Below, piece after piece: positions 1-9,146 of a stretch of 64,000 nt of DNA. The notes beneath the pieces were generated by a model. The model worked only from the letters and a program-made list of their open reading frames with translations, was not told the DNA's origin and made no database searches. This stretch comes from Kingdonia uniflora. Its lineage: Eukaryota; Streptophyta; Magnoliopsida; Ranunculales; Circaeasteraceae. Positions within the stretch are counted from its first letter, which is position 1. Each line of letters starts with the position of its first letter. The position numbers and the translations under genes were made by a program. The stretch is from NCBI GenBank assembly GCA_014058105.1, contig JACGCM010001511.1:2542001-2606000 (forward strand). Direction: 5' to 3'.

Positions 1-129
1 TCGGGTATTTGCTTTACTTTATGGATTTATCTGGGAATATTTTTGTACCTTGGATATCACTCTTGTTTTAGTTTATTTCTGGCTTCGTCTACCGAATTAA
101 GTCGTGATGTCTTGAACTAATGGGTAAGT
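1..129. other. AT-rich sequence, no gene seen
   Basis: No convincing reading frame, motif or repeat structure is visible before the minisatellite starts. Confidence 0.4.
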
Positions 130-430
130 TTCTTTTTGAACATATGTAATGGATGTTAGTAATGCTTTTTTTTGTATGGATGTTAGTAATGTTTTTTTTT
201 TTTTAGAATATGTATAGATGTTTAGTAATGCTTCTTTTTGAATAGAATAATGGATGTATGGAATATGAATGGAATAGTGGATGAATGGAATACTGGATGT
301 ATTTTTTTTGAACATATGTTATTAATGCTTGAATAATAGATGTTAGTAATGCCTTTTTTTTGTATGGATGTTAGTAATGCTTTTTTTTTTAAGAATATGT
401 ATGGATGTTTAGTAATGTTTTTTTTTTAAT
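130..430. repeat. imperfect minisatellite, TGGATGTTAGTAATG + poly-T
   Basis: A core of TGGATGTTAGTAATG followed by a run of T recurs about six times (near 150, 178, 215, 340, 367 and 403), with interspersed GAATATGAATGGAATA variants. The copies differ in T-run length and by point changes, so the array is old. The minus-strand reading frame across it is low complexity and not a gene. Confidence 0.7.
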
Positions 431-454
431 GGAATAATGATGTATGGAATATGA

Positions 455-711
455 ATATGTGGGGCGGATTTGGGGATCCCCGCTTAATTTCATAATGTCA
501 TTTAAATGGGGCGGGGATGGGGCAGATTCGGGGATCCCCGCTTATTTTAAATAGGGATCGGGGCGAGGATGGTATTGAACTTATTTAAGTGAGGCGGATT
601 CGGGGATCCCCGCTTATTTTAAATGAGGATCGGGGCGGGGATGGGAGGTGGGAACCTAAGCGGGGATGGTATTGGTTCCCCCGCCCCAAATCCGCCCCAT
701 TGCCATCCCTA
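455..711. repeat. GC-rich repeat block and hAT-like terminus
   Basis: The block GCGGATTCGGGGATCCCCGC followed by TTATTTTAAAT occurs three times (about 463, 523 and 592). Each copy holds the palindrome CGGGGATCCCCG. The block ends at 711 with GCCCCATTGCCATCCCTA, whose complement starts TAGGGATGGCAATGGGGC, a form familiar from hAT-type ends in plants. I could not find the matching left end, so this is called a repeat with one probable terminus. Confidence 0.5.
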
Positions 712-1277
712 TGAACAAACACGTTTCTTTTTCCTAATCTGTGATGCACATCATGCATCATTTGATAAAAAAAACACCACCTTTGCTTGTTCTACTCTTG
801 AAACATCAGTGTTTCAATATTTGCTTGTGCTGGTTCGGTTTCTGTTAGGATTTCCAGACCTTGAATCATGATACAGTGAGACATGATTGAGAAAAAAGAT
901 GACAGGGAAACGATTGGCAAACAAGTGAACAAATACCACCATGGAAAGAACTTCATTCCAATACAGGTGTGTAGAAAGCAAAACCTTGAATAGAAGTAAC
1001 GCCAGTTTCATACTACTTTTTCATACATTTTGGAGTAAGGCAAAATAATTTGGTGCGTCGACATTCACTCATGAGCTTCAAGGTATCGAGTTTTGCGTTT
1101 TGTTTTCAAGCAATTATTCTGTTAAAATAATAAATCAATCCCCAATATTTTGAAATTTGAAATAATCATTCATTCAGGTTATGTCTACACGAGTGATTAT
1201 GAACTTATAAACGTACTTGCATTCTTTTGCTAATTTAAATCATTAGAATGACCTTTGGCACGAGCTTTCTGTGTTTA
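712..1277. other. unassigned intergenic DNA
   Basis: No domain, repeat or transposon end is recognised. Short frames on both strands lack codon-like character. Confidence 0.4.
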
Positions 1278-2558
1278 GAGCATCTCCAGCAGAGTTTGGG
1301 TTGGTTTGTCAACTCAAACCCAAACCCAAACTTTTAACCTCCCAGCAGCTCTATTTTGGGTTTGAGTTCGTCAGCTAGACATGTAAGAACTCAACCGAGT
1401 TTGAGGAGCTCAAATTCAAAAATAAAAAAATTGGCGGTGTTCCTTTTACCGCTCGGATTACTCAATTATTTTTCCTGAGCACTTCCTGACTACCTCTTCT
1501 CTCCCAAACCCAATTGCAGAGCATACAGGAGAACCTCTACGCTCTCCCCAAATGGCAAACTCCGGCACCAGCAATAATAACTCCACACCGTCAACTCCCA
1601 CCTCTTTATATTGTTGGATTCAATACGGATGAATAATTGCCTCGCATTGGATAAAACACTACATGCGTCGTCATACGCACCTGTGTTGGATATCGGCCGA
1701 TTGACAATGATGTCAGCATCTGAAAATCTAATGGAATGACCCCTATCTCCGCACACGGGAACAGAAAAGGGTGCGTTGTCGGCCACCAACGTCTGTTAGC
1801 GCCTGAATTAGTCGGTTATCGAAATTACCCAAGCGTATATCCATAAAGCTACCGAATATCTTCACCACGACATCCTTAATTGCCGGAATTGTAGAAATCT
1901 TCTTCCAAACTTTGATCACCGTAGTGAATGTGCCGTGCAGACGCATCAAATCCCAATTCTGTTCATTGGAGTATTTTGTCAAACACTTGATTTATAGAAA
2001 TAACAAATTCACAATTAAACAAAAACTTACCGTGAGTTCATTGCCAGTGTAATAGATATGACTGACGCCATTTGGAAGAGTGGTAATAAACCTGGTTGGG
2101 TAGTTTTCTTGGAGTGGGTGTGGCATATCTTCACTGCGAGATACCTTTTCAAATTCAATTTTTTTTTCTTCTTTCCGGACCTCGACTGAGTTACGGATCA
2201 CTCTGGATCTCTTGTCACTCTAAACCCAGGTAATATACTGGGGTGTAGGTCTCCCTCTGGCATATCCATTGTGTTTTGAAAGAAATTGGATGTATTTTTC
2301 AGGTATACCTTCGAATTGAGAGAGAGAGATGAGGAAACAATGTATAAACTCAAGTTGGAACTGATGAAATCAAAACAGTTGAAGCGGCGGTAAAAGGAGC
2401 ACCACGTGGTAAAATAAACTCCTCTTAGTTTAATTATAAAAAAAAACCACGTCACAAACCCAAACTTGCTGCTGGGAGAGACTGGGTGTGGGTTGGGTTT
2501 TTTGTGGGCCCCCTGTCAGAGCCCACACCCAAACCCCAACTTTCTACTAGAGTTGCTC
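1278..2558. mobile_element. PIF/Harbinger-like non-autonomous DNA transposon carrying a gene fragment
   Basis: The element is flanked by the 3-bp target duplication TTA (1275-1277 and 2559-2561). Its ends are inverted: GAGCATCTCCAGCAG on the left and the complement GAGCAACTCTAGTAG on the right, followed on both sides by A/C-rich AACCCAAAC-type sequence. A TWA target site and this kind of end are characteristic of PIF/Harbinger and Tourist-like elements. No DDE transposase is visible, so it is probably non-autonomous. Its interior holds a broken plant mobile domain fragment. Two further elements with GAGCATC ends and TTA duplications lie at 28454-28877 and 49470-56065. Confidence 0.8.
1655..1982 (-). 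pseudogene. plant mobile domain (PMD) fragment inside the Harbinger-like element
   Basis: Reading the minus strand from 1982, one frame gives a WKKISTIPAIKDVV and FGSFMDIRLGNFDNRLIQAL segment. After a frame shift near 1797 the next frame gives RWWPTTHPFLFPCAEIG and then IPLDFQMLTSLSIG. These match the order of the aminotransferase-like plant mobile domain (the RWWPTTHTFHFP type block followed by a TPLDF..LTGL type block). The frame is broken at least once and the downstream half is degenerate, so it is a pseudogene. PMDs are known from plant genes and from transposons. Presence inside TTA-flanked TIRs suggests capture or a PMD-bearing element family. Confidence 0.7.
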
Positions 2559-2561
2559 TTA

Positions 2562-3264
2562 CTGGTTGTGAGTCTACATAGTTTCAATTGTATAGCCTCC
2601 CTAGACTTAAAACCTGTAAATGTCTTTGTTTCAAATGCCTTGAACACTGAGAATGTTCAGTCTTTTACCACATAAAAAAACTCTTTTTGGTCCTCCATTT
2701 TTCACTAATATTCCTATTTTCTTCTCCTAGCCTAGTTCTCCTCCACCACCACTTATCGTCCCGCCTTGCTCTCCACCGTCTTTTCATTTCCCAAACTGAG
2801 CTACAGTAATTTGCACGATTATACAGTATGGAGGATACCGCTTTCTCAATATTTCATAAACATTGTGGAAGACATTTATTTTTGTAAGCAATCATTGGCA
2901 GTATTTCTCTCAATAATCTAGAGATCCTGTATGCTAAACTTCGAGGAACATTCAAACTGCGCAAAAGAAAAAAAAAAAAAAAAACTTAAAACGTTGAAAC
3001 CCTGACAAATTCATGAAATTTATACAAACATTGTACTTTCTCCTCGTATATACAAACAACTCAAAGAGAAACAAGTACTCGTAAGCGCCTAAAACGGCCA
3101 TCGTAAGAAAAGCTCAAAAGCTAAACACTTATGCACAACAGAGGGCTTATTTAGCCTGAGGAAACATGCAAGGACGAAACATAGAAAATCACAATAGAAC
3201 TCACAGGAGCTCTAGGAATCTGAGAAGTATTCCTAGAACCAAATAATCGGAATTCAATCTAGCT
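2562..3264. other. intergenic DNA including the likely 3' UTR of the FLA gene
   Basis: There is no separate gene. The minus-strand gene ending at 3265 probably has its 3' UTR here. A possible minus-strand AATAAA lies at 2875-2880, but the cleavage site cannot be placed from sequence alone. An A run lies near 2968-2985. Confidence 0.4.
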
Positions 3265-4374
3265 TCACGTTGTCGAAAGCATCCCCATCTCAAAAGGCCT
3301 AGAAATCCCGTGAATCACAAACATATTCGACGTGAAAACATCTGGTGCCGTAATCTCCACCCCCTTGATAGACAGTATCTCTCCACCATTAATCCCCATT
3401 GTAATCTCAAGATCACTATCAGTAACTAATGTCCTTAGCAACGCTTTCTTAGGCAATGCAGCAAGGTTCTTATACGTAAATCTCTCTGACAAAATATGGA
3501 ACTTCACTATCCTCTCAAGTATCGGCAACGGTGATGATACATAATCAAAAACCGGAGGAGCAAATATCGTAACAGCACTCAAACCTGTAGAATTATGACC
3601 AATTCCATCAAGAACAGAACGCAATCCAACCGCAAACGGAACGAAACCGCTCGAACTCAGTAGTCGAAGAATTCGAGTCCAGGGTATCACATTTCTTGAA
3701 TCTCCAGTAATATTCACAATATTTTGACTAGGCGTTTTGGTTTCTTCTAAGTTGGAATCACAAATGGGCGAATGAATCGAATCCCAACCTGGGTTATCCT
3801 CCATTGGATCAAATGAAGCAAAGGGTTTAACAATACCGTGAATCGAATACGAACCTTGCGTGAAAATATCCGGATGAGAAACCAAAACCCCATTGATCTC
3901 CACCAATCTTTCTTCCCTACCAATCTTCGTAAGTGCAAGATTCTTTCCACGTAAAAGTGTTGGTAAACAACTCCCCTGTTCTCTCTCCAAAAGATCTTTC
4001 ATCAAAATCTTGGAAGACAAAGTATGATAATGCAGAAGATCTTTCATCAACCACGGCGGAAGAGATACGTTAGAGATTTCCGGGTCTTCGATAGCAAAGA
4101 TTGTTGATTCTGGAGACGACGAAAGAAAGAGTTCAGGGGAGATTTGAAAAAGCGTAGCTATGAAATTGAACCCCGATTTACGGAGAGCCTGAGTCGCATT
4201 GGAAGAGAGATCATGTGGGATTTGTGGGTATGATGATGATGAGTTTGAACTAAACAATGGTGTCTGGGGTTTTGTGTTTGGATGATATGATGTTGATATC
4301 GCTATCACCGCTAGCATTATCGAGATCGCAAAGTAGAACGGTGCGTGCCACCAGTGAGAACATGATGGCTCCAT
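3265..4374 (-). CDS. fasciclin-like arabinogalactan protein (FLA19/20/21-like), two FAS1 domains
   Basis: An intact, intronless frame of 369 residues. Residues 13-28 form one hydrophobic segment near the N terminus, either an uncleaved signal anchor or a signal peptide. Residues about 58-187 and 235-361 are two FAS1 domains. Each has a histidine-containing central motif (HYHTL at 115-119; KFHIL at 291-295) and ends in the repeated pattern xxIHGIxxPF (176-185 and 352-361). Potential N-glycosylation sites are at N44, N59, N102, N221 and N261. There is no hydrophobic GPI-attachment tail and little Pro-Ala-Ser glycomodule sequence, which fits the divergent plant group resembling Arabidopsis FLA19-21 rather than classical GPI-anchored FLAs. 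The family acts at the cell surface or wall in adhesion and wall assembly; the role of this subgroup is poorly known. The ATG at 4374 is followed directly by the hydrophobic segment and preceded by a short CT-rich leader and a TATA box. Confidence 0.88.
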   Translation of the reverse strand: MEPSCSHWWHAPFYFAISIMLAVIAISTSYHPNTKPQTPLFSSNSSSSYPQIPHDLSSNATQALRKSGFNFIATLFQISPELFLSSSPESTIFAIEDPEISNVSLPPWLMKDLLHYHTLSSKILMKDLLEREQGSCLPTLLRGKNLALTKIGREERLVEINGVLVSHPDIFTQGSYSIHGIVKPFASFDPMEDNPGWDSIHSPICDSNLEETKTPSQNIVNITGDSRNVIPWTRILRLLSSSGFVPFAVGLRSVLDGIGHNSTGLSAVTIFAPPVFDYVSSPLPILERIVKFHILSERFTYKNLAALPKKALLRTLVTDSDLEITMGINGGEILSIKGVEITAPDVFTSNMFVIHGISRPFEMGMLSTT

Positions 4375-4471
4375 TGTTGTTCTCTTGAGATAGCTTCAAA
4401 CAGAGAGAAAGAGAGAATCATAGAACGGAGAAGATTTGAAGTTTTTTTCTCAACTAGAGGGAAAACAGAGA

Positions 4472-4479
4472 TATTTATA
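4472..4479 (-). promoter_or_regulatory. TATA box of the FLA gene
   Basis: TATAAATA on the minus strand, about 98 bases upstream of the ATG. With a start about 30 bases downstream, the leader would be roughly 65-70 bases and rich in TCTCTC. Confidence 0.65.
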
Positions 4480-4687
4480 ACAAAATGGCTAAACTAACCT
4501 AGCTTATAGTGAACCTGAAATACCATTTCTTAATTAAAAGATGGGTATTTTAGTCATTTAACGGTCATAACCGCTTACTGAGTTCTAGAACGAACTCGCC
4601 GAAAACTCGTTTATATTCTAAGTTAATTCAAAACTCGAAGGGAACTTAAAGACGCAAAGAGAGAAACCCAGTAACCGTTGTGTGATT

Positions 4688-4778
4688 CTATAAATTGGGT
4701 TTGCTTCATTTGGGGAAAAAACACAAATTAAGAGATGGGCTTGTCAAGGAAATCAAAGAGGAAGGTGGCGTTTTTTTT
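4688..4778 (+). pseudogene. 5' remnant (TATA and leader) of an F-box gene copy
   Basis: TATAAAT followed by GGGTTTGCTTCATTTGGG and a GA-rich leader matches the leaders of F-box copies at 30890 and 56134 (shared GGGTTTGCTTCA and a later GGAAGTCGAG-type tract). The match stops near 4778. The rest of an F-box copy resumes near 27545, where GTACTTGAAGTTAGAC corresponds to the sequence just before the start codon in the other copies. This remnant and the 27.5-kb fragment may therefore be one gene split by about 22.8 kb of insertions. Confidence 0.5.
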
Positions 4779-4784
4779 GGACTG

Positions 4785-5308
4785 ACTGAAGTTAGAGGTC
4801 TGAGTCTGACTCTAGTCAGTGATTTGGATTGACTGAAGTCACTTAGTGCCATTTGTTTATTCACTCACTCAGATTCAGACTCAGTTAAACATCTAACTGA
4901 ATCTCTCTCCACTCAGATCCAATAAGCCAACTAAATGGGGTCTGAGTGTAAATTTTATTCCCAAATTGCCCTCACAACAAATAAAAATTACGAAAACCAA
5001 ATTCAATTTCTTCTCACACTCTTATTCTCCACAGCTCCTCCCCAATCTCCTCGATCTCCTCAAGCTCATCTCTCCAAACTCTGGTTCGTGATCGAGCTGA
5101 AACCCATCTCTCCAAACTCTGGTTCGTGATCGATCTGAAACCCATCTTTTCAGGTACGAATCGTATTTTATGAATTTGGGATTTGTTTTTTGTTGATGTT
5201 TTTTTATGTTTATGTGAAATGGGTATTTGGATTTGAGAAGATTAGCATAACCCAATTAACATTTGGTTGAATTGGATACTATGATAGTGTAATAGTAATG
5301 AGATTTGG
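4785..5308. other. non-coding region with repeated GTCTGAGTC motifs and a leader-like exon
   Basis: 4785-4935 is dense in CTGAGTCTGA/TCAGACTCAG motifs on both strands and may be a decayed MITE or LINE 5' end. 4960-5155 is CT-rich and ends in TTTTCAGGTACGAAT, which looks like a leader exon with a splice donor. No coding frame is attached to it. Confidence 0.35.
5067..5142. repeat. 38-bp tandem duplication
   Basis: Two adjacent 38-bp copies beginning CATCTCTCCAAACTCTGG at 5067 and 5105 differ by one base (GAGCTG versus GATCTG). Confidence 0.85.
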
Positions 5309-5446
5309 GTGAAATTGGATGCTATGATTACCAGAAAAAACAAGTATAGTTATCTGCATTCTTACAATTCTCCAAAAATTGAGATTATAGGGGTCTTGCA
5401 TCCAGTTACATTAACCACTATAGCAGTTTTAGGGTGCCAAAAGATT
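5309..5446 (+). pseudogene. LINE ORF1, N-terminal part
   Basis: The frame ending VLGCQKIVN at the hAT insertion site continues in phase, across the 8-bp target duplication, into NGEPMHTKS at 6657. This shows that the ORF1 reading frame was interrupted by the transposon. Identity upstream of the junction is inferred from frame continuity only. Confidence 0.5.
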
Positions 5447-5454
5447 GTTAATCG

Positions 5455-6656
5455 TAGGGCTGTACTCGGGTCGGGTCGGGCCGGGTCCAGGCATTTTAGT
5501 GATCCGACCCGAACTCATCGGGTTATCAAATTATGGACCTGGACCCGAACCGACCAGGTGCATAACCCGAACCGGAACCGAACCGGGTTGGTCAGGTCCT
5601 GAGTTCGGTTTGTTAATATTTTCAGATGCAAACCCAGCCCACATTGAACCAAATAGATAACCCACCCAGATGCAAACCCAACCGATATACATTTTCGAAT
5701 AAAACGACATTATTCGGCAAGTTATTAATTTTTTCCTACAAAAAACAACAAACCTTCAGATTCGTTGCAAACTTAAAAACGACATTTATGTCATCCATCC
5801 TTCATTCTGAAACAGAGTCCAGTTTCTATTTTACAACGGACATGAAGTCTTCCTCAACATCTTTCCTAAAACCCCAAACCCAACTCTTCTCAATCCTCCA
5901 TTGTTCTCCATTAACACTCTCTCCTCCAAGCTTTCCCTCTTCAAACCAAACTCAAACCCAAAGAAAACCCATCTCTCTATCTCTCTCTATTTTTCTCAAT
6001 TCCTTCTCTCCTTCAAACCAAAGGTATCAACCTCAACCTCAAAACCACTCATACCCACAGCACCCAGAAGACCCAGAAGAAGAAGAACACGTTGTTGGAG
6101 ACTGCGTTGTCTTTGAAGATGGCATTTTTGAAGACCCATTTCTTCAAAATGACTTTTAGTCCAATGGGAGCAACCCCATTAAGAAGAAATCGAAGGCATC
6201 GATGGAGTTCGAGCCTAAGAACTTGGTCCCTGATAAGTAGAAGGAAGTGCAAGCTGAGATAAACATAACTAAGAAGGAGAAGAAGATAATTGCCCAACAA
6301 ATAGAGTTTGGGAGTATACTTGAGAAGAAGAACATAATGGTTCCTCCGATGAATACCAAGGAGTACTTGTCGTAAAACGATGTGATGGTGGGAGAGAGGA
6401 AGGAGGTCAGATGCTTAAGTTTTTGAGAGAGAGAGATGAAGGCTGCTAGAGTTTGTAGAGTTATATATATAACACAGGTCGGTTCGGGTCCAACCCGATT
6501 ACCGAACCTAGTAATCCAAAACCAAACCGATAATAATCGGGTTGTTATATTTTAAACTGAAACCGACCCGGGTTGTGATCAAAACCGGACCGAATTAATC
6601 GGTTCGGATGGGTCGGGGTCGGGTTGGCCGGTTGGCCGGTTTTATGTACAGCCCTA
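5455..6656. mobile_element. hAT-type DNA transposon carrying a host gene fragment
   Basis: Ends are TAGGGCTGTACTCGGG on the left and the complement TAGGGCTGTACATAAAAC on the right. They are flanked by an 8-bp duplication, GTTAATCG (5447-5454) and GTTAATGG (6657-6664), one mismatch apart. Both subterminal regions (5455-5600 and 6475-6645) are rich in CCGAACCG/CGGGTCGG motifs in both orientations, as in hAT elements. There is no transposase. The central 0.6 kb is a host-like gene fragment. The element interrupts LINE ORF1. Confidence 0.85.
5842..6375 (+). pseudogene. captured 5' part of a host gene, probably plastid-targeted, unidentified
   Basis: From the ATG at 5842 the frame starts MKSSSTSFLKPQTQLFSI and stays rich in Ser, Pro and Gln, like a chloroplast transit peptide. 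It then becomes acidic (EDPEEEEHVVGDCVVFEDG). After a stop near 6159 a second frame gives EPKNLVPDK, a stop, KEVQAEINITKKEKK and IEFGSILEKKN. That looks like an ordinary conserved nuclear-gene exon and not like transposase. It lies entirely inside the hAT ends, so it was probably captured. I do not recognise the donor gene with confidence; a nucleus-encoded plastid protein is likely. Confidence 0.55.
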
Positions 6657-7755
6657 GTTAATGGTGAACCTATGCATACCAAATCAATATTTCCTAAAGA
6701 AAATTCTGATATGGGGAGGAATACAAAGGATTCTGGGGTAGAAGAGCAAGTTAATGCTGAATCAAATGATCCAAACCCTGTTAGTTATGCATCTGTTGTA
6801 ATGGGAACTTATGCTTCAAAAGGGAAACACAAATTAGACTACCATGAGCCATCCTTTAGTATGGAAAATGGAAATTTTTTAGTTAAATGCCCAAAGGAAG
6901 TGTTGGATGAAGGAGTTGAGCTCTGGAAGGATACTATCACTGGTTTCTTTGTTGGTTCAGGAATTCCTTTTTACATGGTAAGAGATAGAATAAGAGGATT
7001 GTGGGGAGTAAAAGGACCATTATCATTGACTATGCATAATTCTATTTATACTTTTACTTTTGGTGATTTAAAGTGTTGGAAGAGGGTCCATGGCACATTG
7101 TTGGCAAGTACTTGGTGGTGCAACAATGGAGCCTCTTTATTAATACTGATGCAAGAAATATCAAATACATTCCAATCTGGGTGAAATTTTGTAATGTTCC
7201 TAAGTAGTACTGGACACCAAAAGGGTTGTGCTACATAGCAAGTAGTATTGGTAAACCAGTATGTTTAGATAATGCTACTGAAACCAAGTCTAGAATGAGT
7301 TTTGCAAAAATTTGTGAAGAGATCACCACTGATCATGCTTTACCATCTTCAATTTTGGTTGATAGAGGGGATGGGGTTCTAATAGAGGTTGAGATAGAAT
7401 ATCCATGAAAAACCCTAAATGTGAACATTGTAATACTTTTGGCCATTATACAAATAGATGTAATAAAGAGAAGGTTCAGGCACCACAAAAGACTGTTCAA
7501 AATTGGCAAAAGAAGGACACTAAGGAAGTGGAAACTGAGTTAAAAAAAGCAGAAGGGGTGAATATACATGATCAGAATGGCATTCAACAGAGTGGTAATA
7601 AAGGGGTGGGAGATTGTAAAATCAAAGAACACTAAGAGGAAAGAGGCAAGTAAATCACATAAGATACATGCTCCTAATATAGTTTTAACTCCAGAGAATA
7701 ATCAATCTATAAATGAGGGAGGCAAATATAGTTCACCAATATCTACATTCACTGT
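6657..7755 (+). pseudogene. LINE (L1-like) ORF1: DUF4283 and CX2CX4HX4C zinc knuckle
   Basis: Successive frames give FLVKCPKEVLDEGVELWKD, then IPFYMVRDRIRGLWGVKG and SLTMHNSIYTFTFGD, the core of DUF4283. A frame shift near 7075 precedes the W-rich end of that domain. GKPVCLDNATETKSRMSFAK follows, and then CEHCNTFGHYTNRC (7420-7461), a CX2CX4HX4C zinc knuckle. This order is that of plant L1-like LINE ORF1 nucleic-acid chaperones. It has several frameshifts. Element A is inserted at 7751-7755, and ORF1 continues at 25945. Confidence 0.8.
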
Positions 7756-8513
7756 TGTAATGGCCTAATTCCGGGATTCAGACTTAGCCTTTATACCAAA
7801 TGTGTCTAGAACGCTCAAGAACAATAAACAATAATCAACAAGATAATTTAACGTAGAAAACCTTTGAATAGGTTAACAACCACAACCTTTCTTGAGGATT
7901 TTGAGAAAGAGAAGATGATCTTATTAAAGTTGTTAACTTATTACAATGAGCACTCTGAGTATATAGAGTTTCGGAATAGGGATTCTTCTGTATAGAATTG
8001 CTTCCCCATAATCTGTAGTTCTCTGGTTCTATTTATAGGTCTTATAATATGACCATTTGATGACCATTAATATTCTTAATGGTGGACGTTACAAAGTGTA
8101 TATAAGATATTCTTTGACCAGATAGTATAACGTTCTGACCTCTGTTGTTGTACAACGACTCTATTGATAACTGTACACTTGCATAAATCGAACTGCTGAT
8201 GTAGAGGGCGAAAGCGATGACTCGAACTGAGGAATATTGAATATGATTTTAGTAGTGTTTCCTGTATACTAATGAGGTCGAGGATGAGGCTTTGAGCCCG
8301 AGATACGAAATACGCTATTACAAGATGGCTCTCAAGCAATAGCACGAGTAGTATTAGGGATGAGTGGTGTTGGTTGAGAAACTCGTGTTGTATGTGTTTC
8401 CTGACGTTGTTGTCTTATTTAATATTGTGTCATGTGCTCTATTATTGAGGTCGAAAGCTCGCATGTAGTTCAAAGATGAAGCATAAGTTCGAGATGCGGA
8501 ATAAGCCACTACG
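7756..8513 (-). repeat. 3' LTR of element A
   Basis: On the minus strand the LTR runs from TGTAGTGGC (here CGTAGTGGC, first base mutated) to GGCCATTACA. A TATA box CTATAAATAG lies at 8029-8038 (minus). The 5' LTR and the LTR of element C are homologous along the whole length. Confidence 0.9.
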
Positions 8514-8807
8514 ACAGCCCCCTCTCAGCCAGCAGTACGAGAAATATGGTGGGCGAGTGGTGTTGGTTGAGAAGTGTCATTAATGCTGCAGTTAATATCT
8601 GAGAATCATATTTAATGTAAATTCATGAATATCGGCTGGTGTCTTTTGGATTTCCTAGAGCCAATGGTTCTAGTCAATGTTATATCATGGGGAATCTTGC
8701 TGATGTTAGGAATTTAAAGAGTCGCCTTTAATGCTGACCGTAGTATAACGAGGGTTCTGATTTGTGCATGATGAACTAAGTCTTCTTGAATCTTTGTGTT
8801 GGAGAAC

Positions 8808-9146
8808 ATGGTAACAATAAGGACTCAGGCTTGGGAGTCTAGGATTCGTAGGAAGATAGAAGAATTGCGCATCAGGTATTTTGGATACTAATCGTTATAT
8901 CTGCCAATGCCAATTCCTATATCTCCCACCTACCATCATATATCATATGAAGAAGTGATGGAGGCAGGAAATGATTATTATCAGATGGTACATTTCCATT
9001 ATCTGTCGACATCTGAGGCGGGGCACCGAAATGGCATTTGGTTACTAGCGGAGGAGGCTGTGACAACTGAAGATGAAGTGGCAGGCGTTCATTCGAAGGA
9101 GTCTCGTCGGTACCCTTCTAATGAGTGGGTCTTGTTGAAGAAATGA
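8808..9146 (+). pseudogene. small antisense ORF next to the 3' LTR of A (broken copy)
   Basis: This is the counterpart of the intact 113-codon frame at 58464 in element C. It starts MVTIRTQAWESRIRRKIEEL, has a stop at codon 28, and continues in the same frame through SPTYHHISYEEVMEAGNDYY to a conserved end (YPSNEWVLLKK). Most positions match C. It lies on the strand opposite to gag-pol, about 295 bases from the LTR. The TATA-like sequence upstream is decayed (TATAACG near 8752, where C has TATAAAAG). Function unknown; no similarity to gag, env or known domains is evident. Confidence 0.7.

Noticed and set aside
5445..5660. Arg/Gly/Pro-rich frames near the hAT left end
   Set aside because: They translate the CGGGTCGG-type subterminal repeats of the hAT element.
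8808..9146. Possibility that the small ORF near the LTR is an env-like gene
   Set aside because: It is on the strand opposite to gag-pol, has no signal peptide or membrane segment, and has its own TATA box.
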